Below are positions 54,799-64,000 of a stretch of DNA of 64,000 nucleotides, piece after piece. The stretch's first letter is position 1, and every line of letters starts with the position of its first letter. The DNA comes from Lachnospiraceae bacterium (GTDB taxonomy: Bacteria; Bacillota; Clostridia; Lachnospirales; Lachnospiraceae). The stretch lies in contig JAGANL010000013.1 in assembly GCA_017624235.1 (NCBI GenBank), positions 124,001-188,000 on the forward strand, read 5' to 3'. A program made the position numbers and the translations under genes. The notes under the pieces were generated by a model. The model worked only from the letters and a program-made list of their open reading frames with translations, did no database searches and was not told the DNA's origin.

Positions 54799-55566
54799 TT
54801 AACCACCTATCATGACCCCTATATTTCCATGCAGAAGAATCCGTATGATACCGCAGACAACCAGATGTGCGGGATAATACAGATAAAAGAACCACTTCAT
54901 TCCCTTCCACTTTCCCCGCTGGCCATTGTACCTTTTGATAAACGGTATGCAGATAATGACAAGCAGCTGTATCAGCCCATACACCTTATCAATGAACAGG
55001 AAATAGACTGCAGCATACATCGCTACATAAAACATCATTCCCTCTGCCTGCTTTTTCAGATTCCCGCGATGACTGTAAATTGCCAGAATAGCCAGCACGG
55101 CTATACAGCTCCAGTCTGCACAAAACGTAATCACACAGATGATCAGAACAATCATAGTCTTCTGCCACTGCTTGAAGGAAAAGCGCCTGTCATCCGTTAA
55201 AGCCAGCGCCACCACGCCCCATGCCAGCGACCAGATCACGCTGGTCTGGTTAAAAACAGTGGTCTGGAACGGGATAAAAGGTATTCCAAACGCAAAATTA
55301 TAGGCAAAATGGGACAGGAACGCAAACACAAACAGCCTGAGAACATATTTTTTCAGATTACGTGTATAACAATAGCCCTCACAGATCATAAACCACATGG
55401 TAGGCGCTGTCAGCCTTCCAATCATATGTAATCCTATAATCCACCAGTCCTTTGGATAACCCGGCCAGATAACACAGACCAGATGATCTATCGTCATGGC
55501 AACGATTGCAAGCATTTTTAACTGATTGGAATTCAATCCTTTCCTTCCTGCTGTATTTTGTTCCAT
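54799..55566 (-). CDS. TraX family membrane protein
   Basis: About 255 aa with seven or eight membrane helices. LNSNQLKMLAIVAMTIDHLV, then HMIGRLTAPTMWFMICEGY and YYPAHLV, are typical of TraX proteins. TraX acetylates pilin in F plasmids; chromosomal copies in Firmicutes are common and probably acetylate other surface polymers. The ATG at 55566 has AGGGAG upstream; an ATG five codons earlier is weaker. It follows the chemoreceptor gene by 23 bp. Confidence 0.9.
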   Translation of the reverse strand: MEQNTAGRKGLNSNQLKMLAIVAMTIDHLVCVIWPGYPKDWWIIGLHMIGRLTAPTMWFMICEGYCYTRNLKKYVLRLFVFAFLSHFAYNFAFGIPFIPFQTTVFNQTSVIWSLAWGVVALALTDDRRFSFKQWQKTMIVLIICVITFCADWSCIAVLAILAIYSHRGNLKKQAEGMMFYVAMYAAVYFLFIDKVYGLIQLLVIICIPFIKRYNGQRGKWKGMKWFFYLYYPAHLVVCGIIRILLHGNIGVMIGG

Positions 55567-55589
55567 TTCTCTCCCTCGCATAAATCCCT

Positions 55590-57314
55590 TTATTCCAGTT
55601 TGAATTTATTGACCTCTAAGCTCAGCTGGTCTGCAATACCCATATTAGAGTTGGCCTCACTACCGATATTTCCTACGCTGGCAGATAAATCCACGGACCT
55701 CTCTGTTACGTTCATAATACCCCTGGCACTCTCTTCCACTGCAATGCTGACTGCCGAGATTGTTTCCTTGATCTGATCAATCCCTCTTTTTACCTGACCG
55801 CTTTCATCCGCAAAGGACTGCATCATCTGATTCAGATCACCAACATCCTTCCGATAGCTTCCGCTGGTCTCAAGCAGTTTCTCATATCCGTTCATCGCTG
55901 TTTCGTTCAGAAAACTCAGCATGGCTTCTGCCTTTTGCGCCAGTTCATTTACTGCCTCAATGACTTCCACACTGACTTTCTGAATCTGTCCTGCCGTCTC
56001 TGCTGAGTTTGCTGCCAGCTTTCCAATCTCATCCGCAACAACCGCAAATCCTCTTCCGGCTTCACCGGCTCTTGCCGCTTCAATACTGGCATTGAGTGAT
56101 AACAGATTGGTCTGCTCTGTAATACCTATAATATTATCTGTAAGCACACTAATCTCTTCCACTGCCTTGGATTTTTCAATCTTTTCGTTCACGGAAGCTG
56201 CCATATCCTGCGCAAGAGCTATGGCATTTTTCTGCTCCTCCACCGCTTTTTCATAAATCCCGGCTGCCTTCTCCATGATTTCATCCGCAGTGTATCTTCC
56301 TGTATTTGCATTTTCCGAAATTGTACTGACTGACCCGTATATTTCTCCGATGGACTCATTGATATGGTTCAGAGATGCACTGGTCTCTTCCATTGCCGCA
56401 CTCATCTCTTCCATTGTAGCAGATACATCTGTAATATTGATTTCAGCGCCGGATATATTCTGTACCACATTTTTGGATGAGCTGTTCAGCTGTCTGGAAT
56501 TACCGGCAATATTCAGCATGATGCCGCGGATATACTCCAGCAATGTGTTAATGTTTTCCGCAATCAGCTCCATCTCATCTCCGGTTTGAATCTCAACCTT
56601 CTGTGTCAGGTCGCCCTCATTATGCACCAGATCATATATCTTTTGATTGACACGTCTCAATCCCCTCATAATGCCTGACACAATTACGCTCAGCAATACC
56701 AAAGCAGCCGCAACACAAATGACTGCCATCACAATCACCTGCTCCAGCGTTGCATTGAGCTTGGCTACCACATTGGAAGCATCATAGTCACTTCCTAGCA
56801 CTGCAACGACCTCGCCCGCACTGTTTCGGATCGGCATATATACCGAAATAACATCGCCATATTCTGAGCGGTCTATATAATTCTTTACATAGGTCTCTCC
56901 TGCAAAAATACTCGCCATCTGCTCATAAGAGCTTTCATATACCTTTCCAACCTCAGCCTGAAGCTCCGACTCATCGGTATCCACACCATAGTAGACCTGT
57001 GTGCCATCCGTATATAAGGTATACAGATACAGAATACCATATTCTTTCTGAACATCCCGCATTGCCGTAAGCAATGACTGGTATCCTTCCGTCCCTTCAC
57101 ACCCCGGCTCCAATGCACTGACCAGATCACCATCAATGACATTCAAAGCGATTTTTGCCGCCATTCCTGCCTCTTCCGCTCCCATTGCAACCATTCCGTC
57201 GTTAATGCTTCGGTAAGCAGATATACCCATCCATGCACAAACAGCCAGAATCAATATACCCACCGGCAGCAAAATCTTCATACGAATGCTCAACTTCCTT
57301 GTCTTTTGTTTCAT
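55590..57314 (-). CDS. Methyl-accepting chemotaxis protein with Cache-like sensor
   Basis: 574 aa: a membrane helix (about 13-33), an extracellular Cache-like domain (about 35-190; [40 protein letters not shown]), a second helix (about 192-215), HAMP and signalling hairpin with tip [20 protein letters not shown]. Cache domains bind small ligands such as amino or organic acids. Unlike the receptors at 36-40 kb, its sensor is of a different class. An AAGGAG site precedes the ATG. Confidence 0.92.
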   Translation of the reverse strand: MKQKTRKLSIRMKILLPVGILILAVCAWMGISAYRSINDGMVAMGAEEAGMAAKIALNVIDGDLVSALEPGCEGTEGYQSLLTAMRDVQKEYGILYLYTLYTDGTQVYYGVDTDESELQAEVGKVYESSYEQMASIFAGETYVKNYIDRSEYGDVISVYMPIRNSAGEVVAVLGSDYDASNVVAKLNATLEQVIVMAVICVAAALVLLSVIVSGIMRGLRRVNQKIYDLVHNEGDLTQKVEIQTGDEMELIAENINTLLEYIRGIMLNIAGNSRQLNSSSKNVVQNISGAEINITDVSATMEEMSAAMEETSASLNHINESIGEIYGSVSTISENANTGRYTADEIMEKAAGIYEKAVEEQKNAIALAQDMAASVNEKIEKSKAVEEISVLTDNIIGITEQTNLLSLNASIEAARAGEAGRGFAVVADEIGKLAANSAETAGQIQKVSVEVIEAVNELAQKAEAMLSFLNETAMNGYEKLLETSGSYRKDVGDLNQMMQSFADESGQVKRGIDQIKETISAVSIAVEESARGIMNVTERSVDLSASVGNIGSEANSNMGIADQLSLEVNKFKLE

Positions 57315-57468
57315 ACGATTTATTTCTCCTTACGCTTCAGTAATTTTCCAGCCTGCTTCCCCTTCCGGCTTGCCCTTTGCTATCCATTCATACATTTTCC
57401 CATTGACATGGATTTTTAACTATATTTTAAAGCAAAAAATTTTAATTTGCAATTTATTTAGAAACACC

Positions 57469-57496
57469 AAAAAGTACCGGTTGCCCGATACTTTTT
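57469..57496 (-). terminator. Terminator of fhs
   Basis: AAAAAGTA and TACTTTTT with inner CGG/CCG pairs make a stem with a short loop, ending in TTTTT on the minus strand. The rest of 57315-57541 is AT-rich with no visible gene. Confidence 0.75.
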
Positions 57497-57541
57497 GACT
57501 CATTACAAACTATATCCTGCTAAAATCAGCAACTATAATTC

Positions 57542-59212
57542 CTAAAATAACCCTGTAATCACACCATCGTCATTCACATCAATGGCAAAGGCCGCCGGCT
57601 TCTTCGGAAGTCCCGGCATCGTCATGACCGCTCCCGTCAGTACGACCACAAAGCCGGCTCCTGCCGATACATAAGCCTCCCTGACGTTGATGGTAAAGTT
57701 TTCCGGCCTTCCTAAAAGCGCCGGATCATCCGACAGGGAATACTGGGTCTTCGCCATGCAGACCGGAAGATTTCCAAAGCCAAGCTCTGTCAGCTTATCC
57801 AGCTGCTTCAAGGCTGCCGGTGCATAGGATACCTCTGCAGCGCCGTAGATCTCACGGGCCACGGTCCGGATCTTTTCCTTCAGAGAAAGGGAATCCTCAT
57901 AAAGCACATGGAAATCACTCTTTTTCTTCTCCAGCGTATCTAACACCTTTTCTGCCAGAGCGATGCCACCCTCGCCACCCTTTTCCCATACCTCGGAGAT
58001 GGCAAACTCACAGCCTCTCTCTTCGCAGAAGCTCTTCACGAAGGAGACCTCCGCCTCCGTATCACTGACAAAGGCATTTAAGGTCACTACCACCGGAACC
58101 CCGTATTTCTGCAGGTTCTCGATGTGCTTCTCCAGATTCACGATACCCTTTTTCAGTGCCTCCAGATTTTCCGTATTCAAATCGGCCTTTGCCACACCGC
58201 CGTTATATTTCAGGGCACGCACGGTAGCCACCAGCACCACGGCATCCGGCTTCAGTCCTGCCATGCGGCACTTGATATCAAAAAATTTCTCCGCACCCAG
58301 ATCGGCGCCGAAGCCTGCCTCTGTAATGACATAATCTGCCATTTTGAGCGCTGTCTTCGTAGCGCGGACAGAATTACAGCCATGTGCGATATTAGCGAAC
58401 GGGCCGCCATGTACGAGAGCCGGCGTATGCTCCAGTGTCTGGATCAGGTTCGGCTTCAATGCGTCCTTTAACAACGCTGCCATCGCTCCTACCGCCTGTA
58501 AATCTGCCGCCGTAACCGGCTTTCCTTCGAAATTGTAAGCCACGACCATCCTTCCCAGTCTGGCCTTCAAATCCTCCATATCCGAAGCCAGACAGAGCAC
58601 GGCCATAATCTCCGAAGCGACTGTGATGACAAAATGGTCCTCCCGCACCGTACCATCCATCTTGCTTCCCAGTCCTACCACGATATTGCGCAGTACACGG
58701 TCATTCATATCCAGGCATCTCTTCCATACGACCTGTCTCGTATCGATTCCAAGCTCATTTCCCTGCTGGATATGGTTATCCAGCAGAGCCGCCAGAAGAT
58801 TGTTGGCAGAGGTAATGGCATGAAAATCCCCGGTAAAATGGAGGTTTAAATCCTCCATCGGCACGACCTGCGCATAGCCGCCTCCGGCTGCTCCTCCCTT
58901 GATGCCAAAGCACGGACCGAGGGACGGCTCCCTGAGGGCAATGACAGCCTTCTTACCCAGCTTTCCAAAAGCCTGTCCCAGACCGACGCTGGTGGTCGTC
59001 TTCCCCTCTCCTGCCGGAGTCGGATTGATGGCTGTCACCAGAATCAGCTTTCCGTCCGGATTCGACTCGATTTTTTTCATATACTCATCCGAAATCTTGG
59101 CCTTATACTTTCCGTATAATTCCAGTTCATCCGGGGTGATGTCCAGACTTTCCGCAATTTTGGTAATGGGCTCCATGACTGCTTCCTGTGCGATTTGAAT
59201 ATCTGTTTTCAT
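57542..59212 (-). CDS. fhs: Formate-tetrahydrofolate ligase
   Basis: Joins formate to tetrahydrofolate with ATP, giving 10-formyl-THF for purines and, in acetogens, the Wood-Ljungdahl methyl branch. 556 aa, standard. The P-loop is [15 protein letters not shown], followed by [19 protein letters not shown] and [10 protein letters not shown]. The ATG at 59212 has AAGGAG 8 nt upstream. Formate made by the split PFL in this window is the likely substrate. No folate riboswitch was recognised in the short upstream gap. Confidence 0.97.
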   Translation of the reverse strand: MKTDIQIAQEAVMEPITKIAESLDITPDELELYGKYKAKISDEYMKKIESNPDGKLILVTAINPTPAGEGKTTTSVGLGQAFGKLGKKAVIALREPSLGPCFGIKGGAAGGGYAQVVPMEDLNLHFTGDFHAITSANNLLAALLDNHIQQGNELGIDTRQVVWKRCLDMNDRVLRNIVVGLGSKMDGTVREDHFVITVASEIMAVLCLASDMEDLKARLGRMVVAYNFEGKPVTAADLQAVGAMAALLKDALKPNLIQTLEHTPALVHGGPFANIAHGCNSVRATKTALKMADYVITEAGFGADLGAEKFFDIKCRMAGLKPDAVVLVATVRALKYNGGVAKADLNTENLEALKKGIVNLEKHIENLQKYGVPVVVTLNAFVSDTEAEVSFVKSFCEERGCEFAISEVWEKGGEGGIALAEKVLDTLEKKKSDFHVLYEDSLSLKEKIRTVAREIYGAAEVSYAPAALKQLDKLTELGFGNLPVCMAKTQYSLSDDPALLGRPENFTINVREAYVSAGAGFVVVLTGAVMTMPGLPKKPAAFAIDVNDDGVITGLF

Positions 59213-59268
59213 AATAGCTCTCCTTTGCACTTAACAACTTATGATCAAAACTCTTATCCTGAACTTTT

Positions 59269-62031
59269 TTACAACATCTCTTCTACATAATTTTCAAACT
59301 GTTCCATGCTCATCAAAACCTTTCTCGGCTTTGTTCCCTCTTCCTCTCCAACGACACCGGCGTCACAGAGCTGGTCCATGATACGTGCCGCGCGGTTAAA
59401 ACCGATTTTAAAGACTCTCTGCAGCATACCGATAGATGCCTTATCCTTGTCAATGATAAATTTTGCTGCATCCACAAAATAGGCATCCCTCTCCGACTCG
59501 CCATCACCTGCGCCGGATGCACCGGAACTGCTTCCGATGGATTGAATTTTTTCCTCAATATCCTCGCTGTACACATTGCCGATAGCCTGATTCTTTAAAA
59601 ATTCCACCACATCCGAGACCTCTCTGTCCGACACAAAGGCACCCTGCACTCTGGCCGGCTTCGGATATCCTTGCGGGTAAAACAGCATGTCTCCCTTACC
59701 CAACAGCTTTTCGGCTCCGTTCATATCCAGAATGGTGCGGGAATCCACACCACTGGATACCGCAAATGCCACACGGCTTGGCATATTGGCTTTAATCAGT
59801 CCGGTAATGACATCCACGGACGGTCGTTGTGTTGCAATAATCAAATGAATGCCGGCTGCTCTGGCAAGCTGAGCCAGACGGCATATGGATTCTTCTACCT
59901 CTCCCGGAGAAACCATCATCAGGTCAGCCAGCTCATCTACAATAATGACAATCTGCGGCATCTTGGGTGGTGCTGTATCATCGCCTGCCTCCCGCATACT
60001 TTCTACTTTTTTATTATAGCCCTTCAGGTCACGTACATTGTAATCCGCAAATCGCTTATAACGCTCCGTCATTTCCGCTACACCCCAATGCAGTGCGCCT
60101 GCCGCCTTTTTCGGGTCCGTTACGACAGGAATGAGCAAATGTGGAATGCCGTTGTACACACTTAGCTCTACCACCTTCGGGTCTACCATAATCAGCTTCA
60201 CATCATCAGGATGTGCCTTATACAGAATACTCATGATAATCGTATTGATACATACGGATTTACCGGAACCAGTCGAACCGGCAATCAGCATATGAGGCAT
60301 TTTCCCGATATCCGCTACTACCGTCTGCCCGCCAATGTCCTTTCCTACTGCAAAGGCAATGTTGGAAGAAAACTCCTGAAACTCCCGTGTTTCCAGCAGA
60401 TCCCTGAGTGCAACGGAAGCATTTTCCTTATTCGGCACTTCAATACCAACAGCAGATTTTCCCGGAATCGGCGCTTCAATACGTATATCTGTAGCTGCAA
60501 GATTCAGCTTGATATCATCCGCTAAATTTACAATTTTGCTGACCTTCACTCCCGGTTCCGGCTGCAGCTCATATCGCGTAACAGTCGGCCCCTGACTGAT
60601 ATCCGTCACGGTTACCCGGACACCAAAGGTGGCCAACGTCTGCTGCAAATGCGCTGCTGTCTCCTTCAACTGTCTGGTGGTATCTCCAAGGCCCTTGTTA
60701 TCACTCTTATGTAACAGATGAAGCGGCGGGAAATGGTATTGTCTGGGCTGGTTTTTTTCCGATTTTTCCACCGCCTCTGCAATGACAGGGTCCACTCCCT
60801 CCATCCCCGGTGCCTTCGGCTTCGGGACAGCCTTCGGGCGTTCCTTCTGCAGCGTATGCTCTGTTCTTGGCTCCGGCATGGAGGAAATGTCCGCTACGGA
60901 CGTTTCCTTTCTTTCTGTGCCGGCCGGCTCCATCGTGATGGACATACGGGGCGGCTCCGGTTCCTGCGGGCTTTCTTCCTGATTCCCTGCGTCCTGAGGA
61001 AATGTCATGGTTACGGGCGGCACAGGCAAAGGTTCTTCCTCAAACACAGGTAGAGTAACCTCATGGATTTCCTGTATCTGGTTCTGCATCTGGTTCTGCT
61101 TTCTGGTCGTATCTGTCTGAATGCGAACTCTTTCAAAATCGATGACCGGTGTTCCGTTTTCTCCATTCTGCTGACTCGCAGCTTTGGTGTTCCAGGTAAT
61201 CTCATGGACATCATCCCGGGCTGTATGTACCGTTTCCTCTGTCTTCTCAATCGTCGTATCGAGCATGACGCCGGAAACCTTTTTATCCATACGCAGAATT
61301 TTTTCCTGCTCCTTCTGTTCCTTCAACAGTGCCTGTTCTTCCCGGCGCTGCTCCCGCAAAACAGCCTGTTCTTCCCGGCGCTTCCTTGCCCGTTCCCTTC
61401 TTCTGTCATTTTCCTCTACTGCCGTTTCATAAACTCTGCGGCTTCCCTTTTTTACACCGCCTACAAAAGACTTCTCCGTCACAATGACCAGACAGATAAT
61501 TCCCAGCACAAGTACCACAAATATCGTACCGGCCAGATCCAGAAAATGATACAGGAAATACGCCACCGATCCGCAGACAACGCCGCCTCCTGCGCGGTCC
61601 AGACTTCCGCTTTCATACAGTTCGTTAATCCGATAGCTGTCCATAAGCGGAAGGTTTCCATGAATCAATTCAAATACCACTCCGAGCAAAAGAAATAAGA
61701 TACCGCCGGCAACCAGTTTCATGGTAGCAATATACTGTCCCTGATTCGCCATGCCAAAGGCAATTGCCAGAAAAACAAGAACCGGAGCCGCATAAGCCAT
61801 GACACCCAGAAGCCCGAACATGACTCCGCTGATGGCATCACCAACCGTACCAATAATACCAAAATTACATAAAAATAACAGGATTGCCGCTGCAAAGGAT
61901 ATGATGAGTACAACCTCGCTTCGTACCGGACTTTCCGGAACATTTCGCCTTGCTGTGTTTTTTCTGCTTTTGGAAGACCCACTGGAAGCTCTTTTTCTTT
62001 GTGTAGTTCTTTTTCCCGACGTCGATGCCAT
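59269..62031 (-). CDS. ftsK: DNA translocase FtsK/SpoIIIE
   Basis: 920 aa. Pumps chromosomal DNA through the closing septum or into the forespore. Four membrane helices (about 40-200), a variable charged and Pro-rich linker (about 200-430), then the motor: alpha/beta domains with Walker A AGSTGSGKSV and Walker B VIIVDELADLM, and the C-terminal gamma winged helix (RVFKIGFNRAARIMDQLCDA). The ATG at 62031 has GGGAG 8 nt upstream. One copy is seen here; FtsK and SpoIIIE roles cannot be separated by sequence. Confidence 0.95.
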   Translation of the reverse strand: MASTSGKRTTQRKRASSGSSKSRKNTARRNVPESPVRSEVVLIISFAAAILLFLCNFGIIGTVGDAISGVMFGLLGVMAYAAPVLVFLAIAFGMANQGQYIATMKLVAGGILFLLLGVVFELIHGNLPLMDSYRINELYESGSLDRAGGGVVCGSVAYFLYHFLDLAGTIFVVLVLGIICLVIVTEKSFVGGVKKGSRRVYETAVEENDRRRERARKRREEQAVLREQRREEQALLKEQKEQEKILRMDKKVSGVMLDTTIEKTEETVHTARDDVHEITWNTKAASQQNGENGTPVIDFERVRIQTDTTRKQNQMQNQIQEIHEVTLPVFEEEPLPVPPVTMTFPQDAGNQEESPQEPEPPRMSITMEPAGTERKETSVADISSMPEPRTEHTLQKERPKAVPKPKAPGMEGVDPVIAEAVEKSEKNQPRQYHFPPLHLLHKSDNKGLGDTTRQLKETAAHLQQTLATFGVRVTVTDISQGPTVTRYELQPEPGVKVSKIVNLADDIKLNLAATDIRIEAPIPGKSAVGIEVPNKENASVALRDLLETREFQEFSSNIAFAVGKDIGGQTVVADIGKMPHMLIAGSTGSGKSVCINTIIMSILYKAHPDDVKLIMVDPKVVELSVYNGIPHLLIPVVTDPKKAAGALHWGVAEMTERYKRFADYNVRDLKGYNKKVESMREAGDDTAPPKMPQIVIIVDELADLMMVSPGEVEESICRLAQLARAAGIHLIIATQRPSVDVITGLIKANMPSRVAFAVSSGVDSRTILDMNGAEKLLGKGDMLFYPQGYPKPARVQGAFVSDREVSDVVEFLKNQAIGNVYSEDIEEKIQSIGSSSGASGAGDGESERDAYFVDAAKFIIDKDKASIGMLQRVFKIGFNRAARIMDQLCDAGVVGEEEGTKPRKVLMSMEQFENYVEEML

Positions 62032-62089
62032 TTCCAACTCTCCCTTGAAATGTGTTACTCAACTTTACATAGCTTTACTTCTTTTTTGG

Positions 62090-62116
62090 GTACAAAATTA
62101 CATGCCGATTTTGTAC
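62090..62116. promoter_or_regulatory. Inverted repeat in the ftsK leader
   Basis: GTACAAAAT, 9-bp spacer, ATTTTGTAC: a perfect 9-bp inverted repeat starting about 5 bp after the expected transcript start of ftsK. It could be an operator or an RNA hairpin. Confidence 0.4.
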
Positions 62117-62127
62117 ATACAAGATTG

Positions 62128-62156
62128 AGTATAGCATTTTTTTTCGGAAAAGTCAT
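62128..62156 (-). promoter_or_regulatory. Promoter of ftsK
   Basis: Minus strand: ATGACT (62156-62151), 17-bp spacer, TATACT (62133-62128) with an upstream TGC extension. The -35 overlaps the last codons of the protease gene. Confidence 0.6.
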
Positions 62157-62884
62157 CCTATTTCTTTTCCCGCTGCACCTTGTGCAGCTTGCACCTGACC
62201 TGTCATGGAATAAAGTTTATTAAGCGCTTCCCGTATTCCGCCAACCTCATCAATCAATCCCTCTCTTACTGCTGCTTCTCCTACCAGTATCGTTCCAAGA
62301 TCCTTTGTCATTTCTCCCGTCTCCATCATCATCTGTTCCAGCCGCTTTCTGGATGCCCTGCTGTGCTGCTCCACAAAACCGGTAATGCGATCCTGTATTT
62401 TCTGAAAATAGTCATAGGTCTGCTTAGCCCCAATCATCATCCCGCTCATGCGTACCGGATGAATCAGCATGGTTCCCGTTGGCACAATAAAGGAATAATC
62501 CGTAGAAACCGCAAGCGGAACTCCAATAGAATGACTGCCTCCCAGTACTAAAGACACCGTGGGCTTGCTTAAGGAGGCAATCATTTCCGCTATGGCAAGT
62601 CCGGCATCCACATCACCGCCCATGGTATTTAACAGAACCAGAACCCCTTCTATTTCACGGCTGTCCTCAATCGCGGCAAGCTCCGGCAGAATATGCTCAT
62701 ATTTGGTCGTTTTGGAGGAACCGCTTAAATTTTCATGGCCTTCAATTTCCCCGATGATGGACAGAAGGTGGATTTTCTTTTTCTGTTCATTCTGGTCTAA
62801 GGTCACCTGTCCGGTTTCCTTAAGACGCTCTTCCCGATGCTTCTCTGCCTCTTCCTTTGGATTACTGTTTTGTTCGTTCTGCAT
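62153..62884 (-). CDS. ClpP-like serine protease, TepA type
   Basis: 243 aa of the ClpP/crotonase fold. Signatures: TMGGDVDAGLAIAEMIASL, the nucleophile Ser in GGSHSIGVPLAV, the His in MLIHPVRMSG, and a C-terminal GEAAVREGLIDEVGG. This matches TepA, an SppA/ClpP-like protein placed next to ftsK/spoIIIE in many Firmicutes and linked to protein export and signal-peptide breakdown. A GGGAGG site precedes the ATG. Confidence 0.9.
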   Translation of the reverse strand: MQNEQNSNPKEEAEKHREERLKETGQVTLDQNEQKKKIHLLSIIGEIEGHENLSGSSKTTKYEHILPELAAIEDSREIEGVLVLLNTMGGDVDAGLAIAEMIASLSKPTVSLVLGGSHSIGVPLAVSTDYSFIVPTGTMLIHPVRMSGMMIGAKQTYDYFQKIQDRITGFVEQHSRASRKRLEQMMMETGEMTKDLGTILVGEAAVREGLIDEVGGIREALNKLYSMTGQVQAAQGAAGKEIG

Positions 62885-62934
62885 AACCGGTTCCTCCCAT
62901 ACTATGTTAAGATTATATATTTGGACTACAAAAA

Positions 62935-62961
62935 AGAACCTTTCTTCTTAGGAAAGGTTCT
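62935..62961 (-). terminator. Terminator upstream of the TepA-type gene
   Basis: AGAACCTTTC and GAAAGGTTCT form a 10-bp stem, followed by TTTTTT on the minus strand. It ends the transcript of the membrane protein gene at 63023. Confidence 0.88.
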
Positions 62962-63022
62962 AAGCTTATCCATAGTATATCCGTTGACCTGACCGATTAT
63001 GCAGCAGGTTTCGTTCACATCA

Positions 63023-64000
63023 CTACTCAATATCATAATCCGAATCGGAAGACGTCTCCAAATCATAGCACATATGTGCAGCATCCGGTTCAAAGGCATA
63101 GGTCATTTCCTTTTTGACATGCTTTTTTGGAACCGGAAGGGGATTTTCAATATATTTAATCTCCCGCTTCGCTTCCTCCTCTTCTTTTTCATCTGTCTCC
63201 TGCACACAGGGAATGGTCATCAGCTTTGGCACCGGCAAATCCTCGATATTTTTTACAGAAATTTCCGGTATGGCACTGACTTTCTCCGATGTTTCCCTGA
63301 CAGCCCGCTTTTTGCCGGTACACAGGAACCAGATACAGCCTAACACAAAAAGAATCATCAGAAAATTCAGAGCCATGCTGCTCTTTCCGAAACGGAAAAC
63401 CGGATTCCAATTCTCCGCACTCAAATAATTGCGATAGTATTCCAGATATGGAACTTCCAAAGAGAATCCGTAATACACGCATTTTGCCAGACCGGCTCCT
63501 GCAAAGCCTGCCGATGCACCTGCAAGGAAGCCAATCGGAAGCTTTTTCATGAATACAATCACTAGGATCGACCAGAGCAGAAGCAACAGTCCATAGCTGT
63601 CTGTCGCTGCCAATAAGCCGACCGCTATTCCGCTGCCCAAAAAGCCGAATACAAAAAATACCCTGCTTTTTTTCTGTTCTCCTCTTCGCAGCGCACAGGC
63701 AAAAAGGAAACAATACGCACCCATCAAAAGCAAAAGCAGGTTGCCCGGTGTCACTTCTCCCACCAGCCACAGTCCCGGCTCCCAAAACATCGCTGCCAGA
63801 AGGAGCAATACTGCAAACAGCCCTCCAAACAGTTTACGATATGCCAGGTAAAACAGCAAAAGGGTCACCAACTGTATGACGGCCTGTACATAAACCACTG
63901 CCATTTCCTTATTCCCTGCCAGCCAAAAGATCAGCCGCAGCCCTCCTGCATACAGTGCGGAAAGCAGATTGGACAGATAGGGTACCTCCATACCCTGCCG
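63023..64000 (-). CDS. Polytopic membrane protein, 5' end outside window
   Basis: At least 325 residues; the frame stays open to position 64000, and the ATG at 63991 is probably internal. Seven or eight hydrophobic helices fill the first 230 residues (LLLFYLAYRKLFGGLFAVLL, GNLLLLLMGAYCFLF). A hydrophilic tail of about 95 residues rich in Glu and Lys with two NxxxLPVPK-like segments (NIEDLPVPK, NPLPVPKK) ends in SSDSDYDIE. The layout resembles the C-terminal part of GT39-like membrane glycosyltransferases, but no catalytic motif is in view. Not recognised. Confidence 0.6.
   Translation of the reverse strand, partial: RQGMEVPYLSNLLSALYAGGLRLIFWLAGNKEMAVVYVQAVIQLVTLLLFYLAYRKLFGGLFAVLLLLAAMFWEPGLWLVGEVTPGNLLLLLMGAYCFLFACALRRGEQKKSRVFFVFGFLGSGIAVGLLAATDSYGLLLLLWSILVIVFMKKLPIGFLAGASAGFAGAGLAKCVYYGFSLEVPYLEYYRNYLSAENWNPVFRFGKSSMALNFLMILFVLGCIWFLCTGKKRAVRETSEKVSAIPEISVKNIEDLPVPKLMTIPCVQETDEKEEEEAKREIKYIENPLPVPKKHVKKEMTYAFEPDAAHMCYDLETSSDSDYDIE

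Noticed and set aside
59213..59268. Folate or other riboswitch before fhs
   Set aside because: The gap to ftsK is only 56 bp and no conserved aptamer core was seen.

Overview
The window reads as chromosomal core from an anaerobic, low-to-mid GC Gram-positive of the Clostridia, most likely Lachnospiraceae. This is inferred from protein style: a MecA adaptor, a PFL/PflA/Fhs formate economy, YesN-type sugar regulation, many chemoreceptors, AGGAGG ribosome sites and sigma-A-like promoters. No tRNA, rRNA, CRISPR array, prophage or intact insertion sequence was seen. Most genes lie on the minus strand.

Layout. 1-5 kb: F-type ATP synthase operon (atpZ-I-B-E-F-H-A-G, running off the left edge), with a c subunit carrying the Na+ ligand signature. 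5-13 kb: DUF402 gene, a tsaC-rpiB-upp-sleB-like operon, a YczE-like membrane protein, an amidase and a GH18 protein. 12.6-13.4 kb: non-coding stretch with a candidate structured RNA. 13.4-20.5 kb: mecA, a DUF1858 protein, a pyruvate formate-lyase whose glycyl-radical domain is a separate gene with a third small Cys-containing gene between, a D,D-carboxypeptidase, a ferredoxin, pflA and a MerR regulator. 20.5-24.4 kb: gdpP-rplI-dnaB. 24.5-32.5 kb: MMPL transporter plus giant GLUG-repeat surface protein, controlled by a divergent TetR gene with a clear operator, then an HD-GYP phosphodiesterase. 32.5-35.8 kb: rpsF-ssb-rpsR, DUF951, sirtuin, a 287-bp element with 62-bp perfect inverted repeats, and a YdcF protein. 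36-40 kb and 54-57 kb: two chemoreceptor/bacteriohemerythrin clusters. 40-54 kb: sugar sensing and import (AraC, membrane-anchored sugar-binding protein, histidine kinase, YesN-type regulator, second binding protein, ABC importer) beside alpha-galactosidase. 57.5-64 kb: fhs, ftsK, a TepA/ClpP-like protease and a membrane protein cut by the right edge.

The most unusual content is the split pyruvate formate-lyase. The large chain (679 aa) stops just where E. coli PflB enters its glycyl-radical domain, and that domain (81 aa) is the third gene. Together they equal the usual 760 residues. The 67-residue protein between them looks like a truncated copy of the front half of the glycyl-radical domain with a Cys cluster in place of the radical loop. 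PflA, a 2[4Fe-4S] ferredoxin and formate-tetrahydrofolate ligase elsewhere in the window fit a formate-centred anaerobic metabolism.
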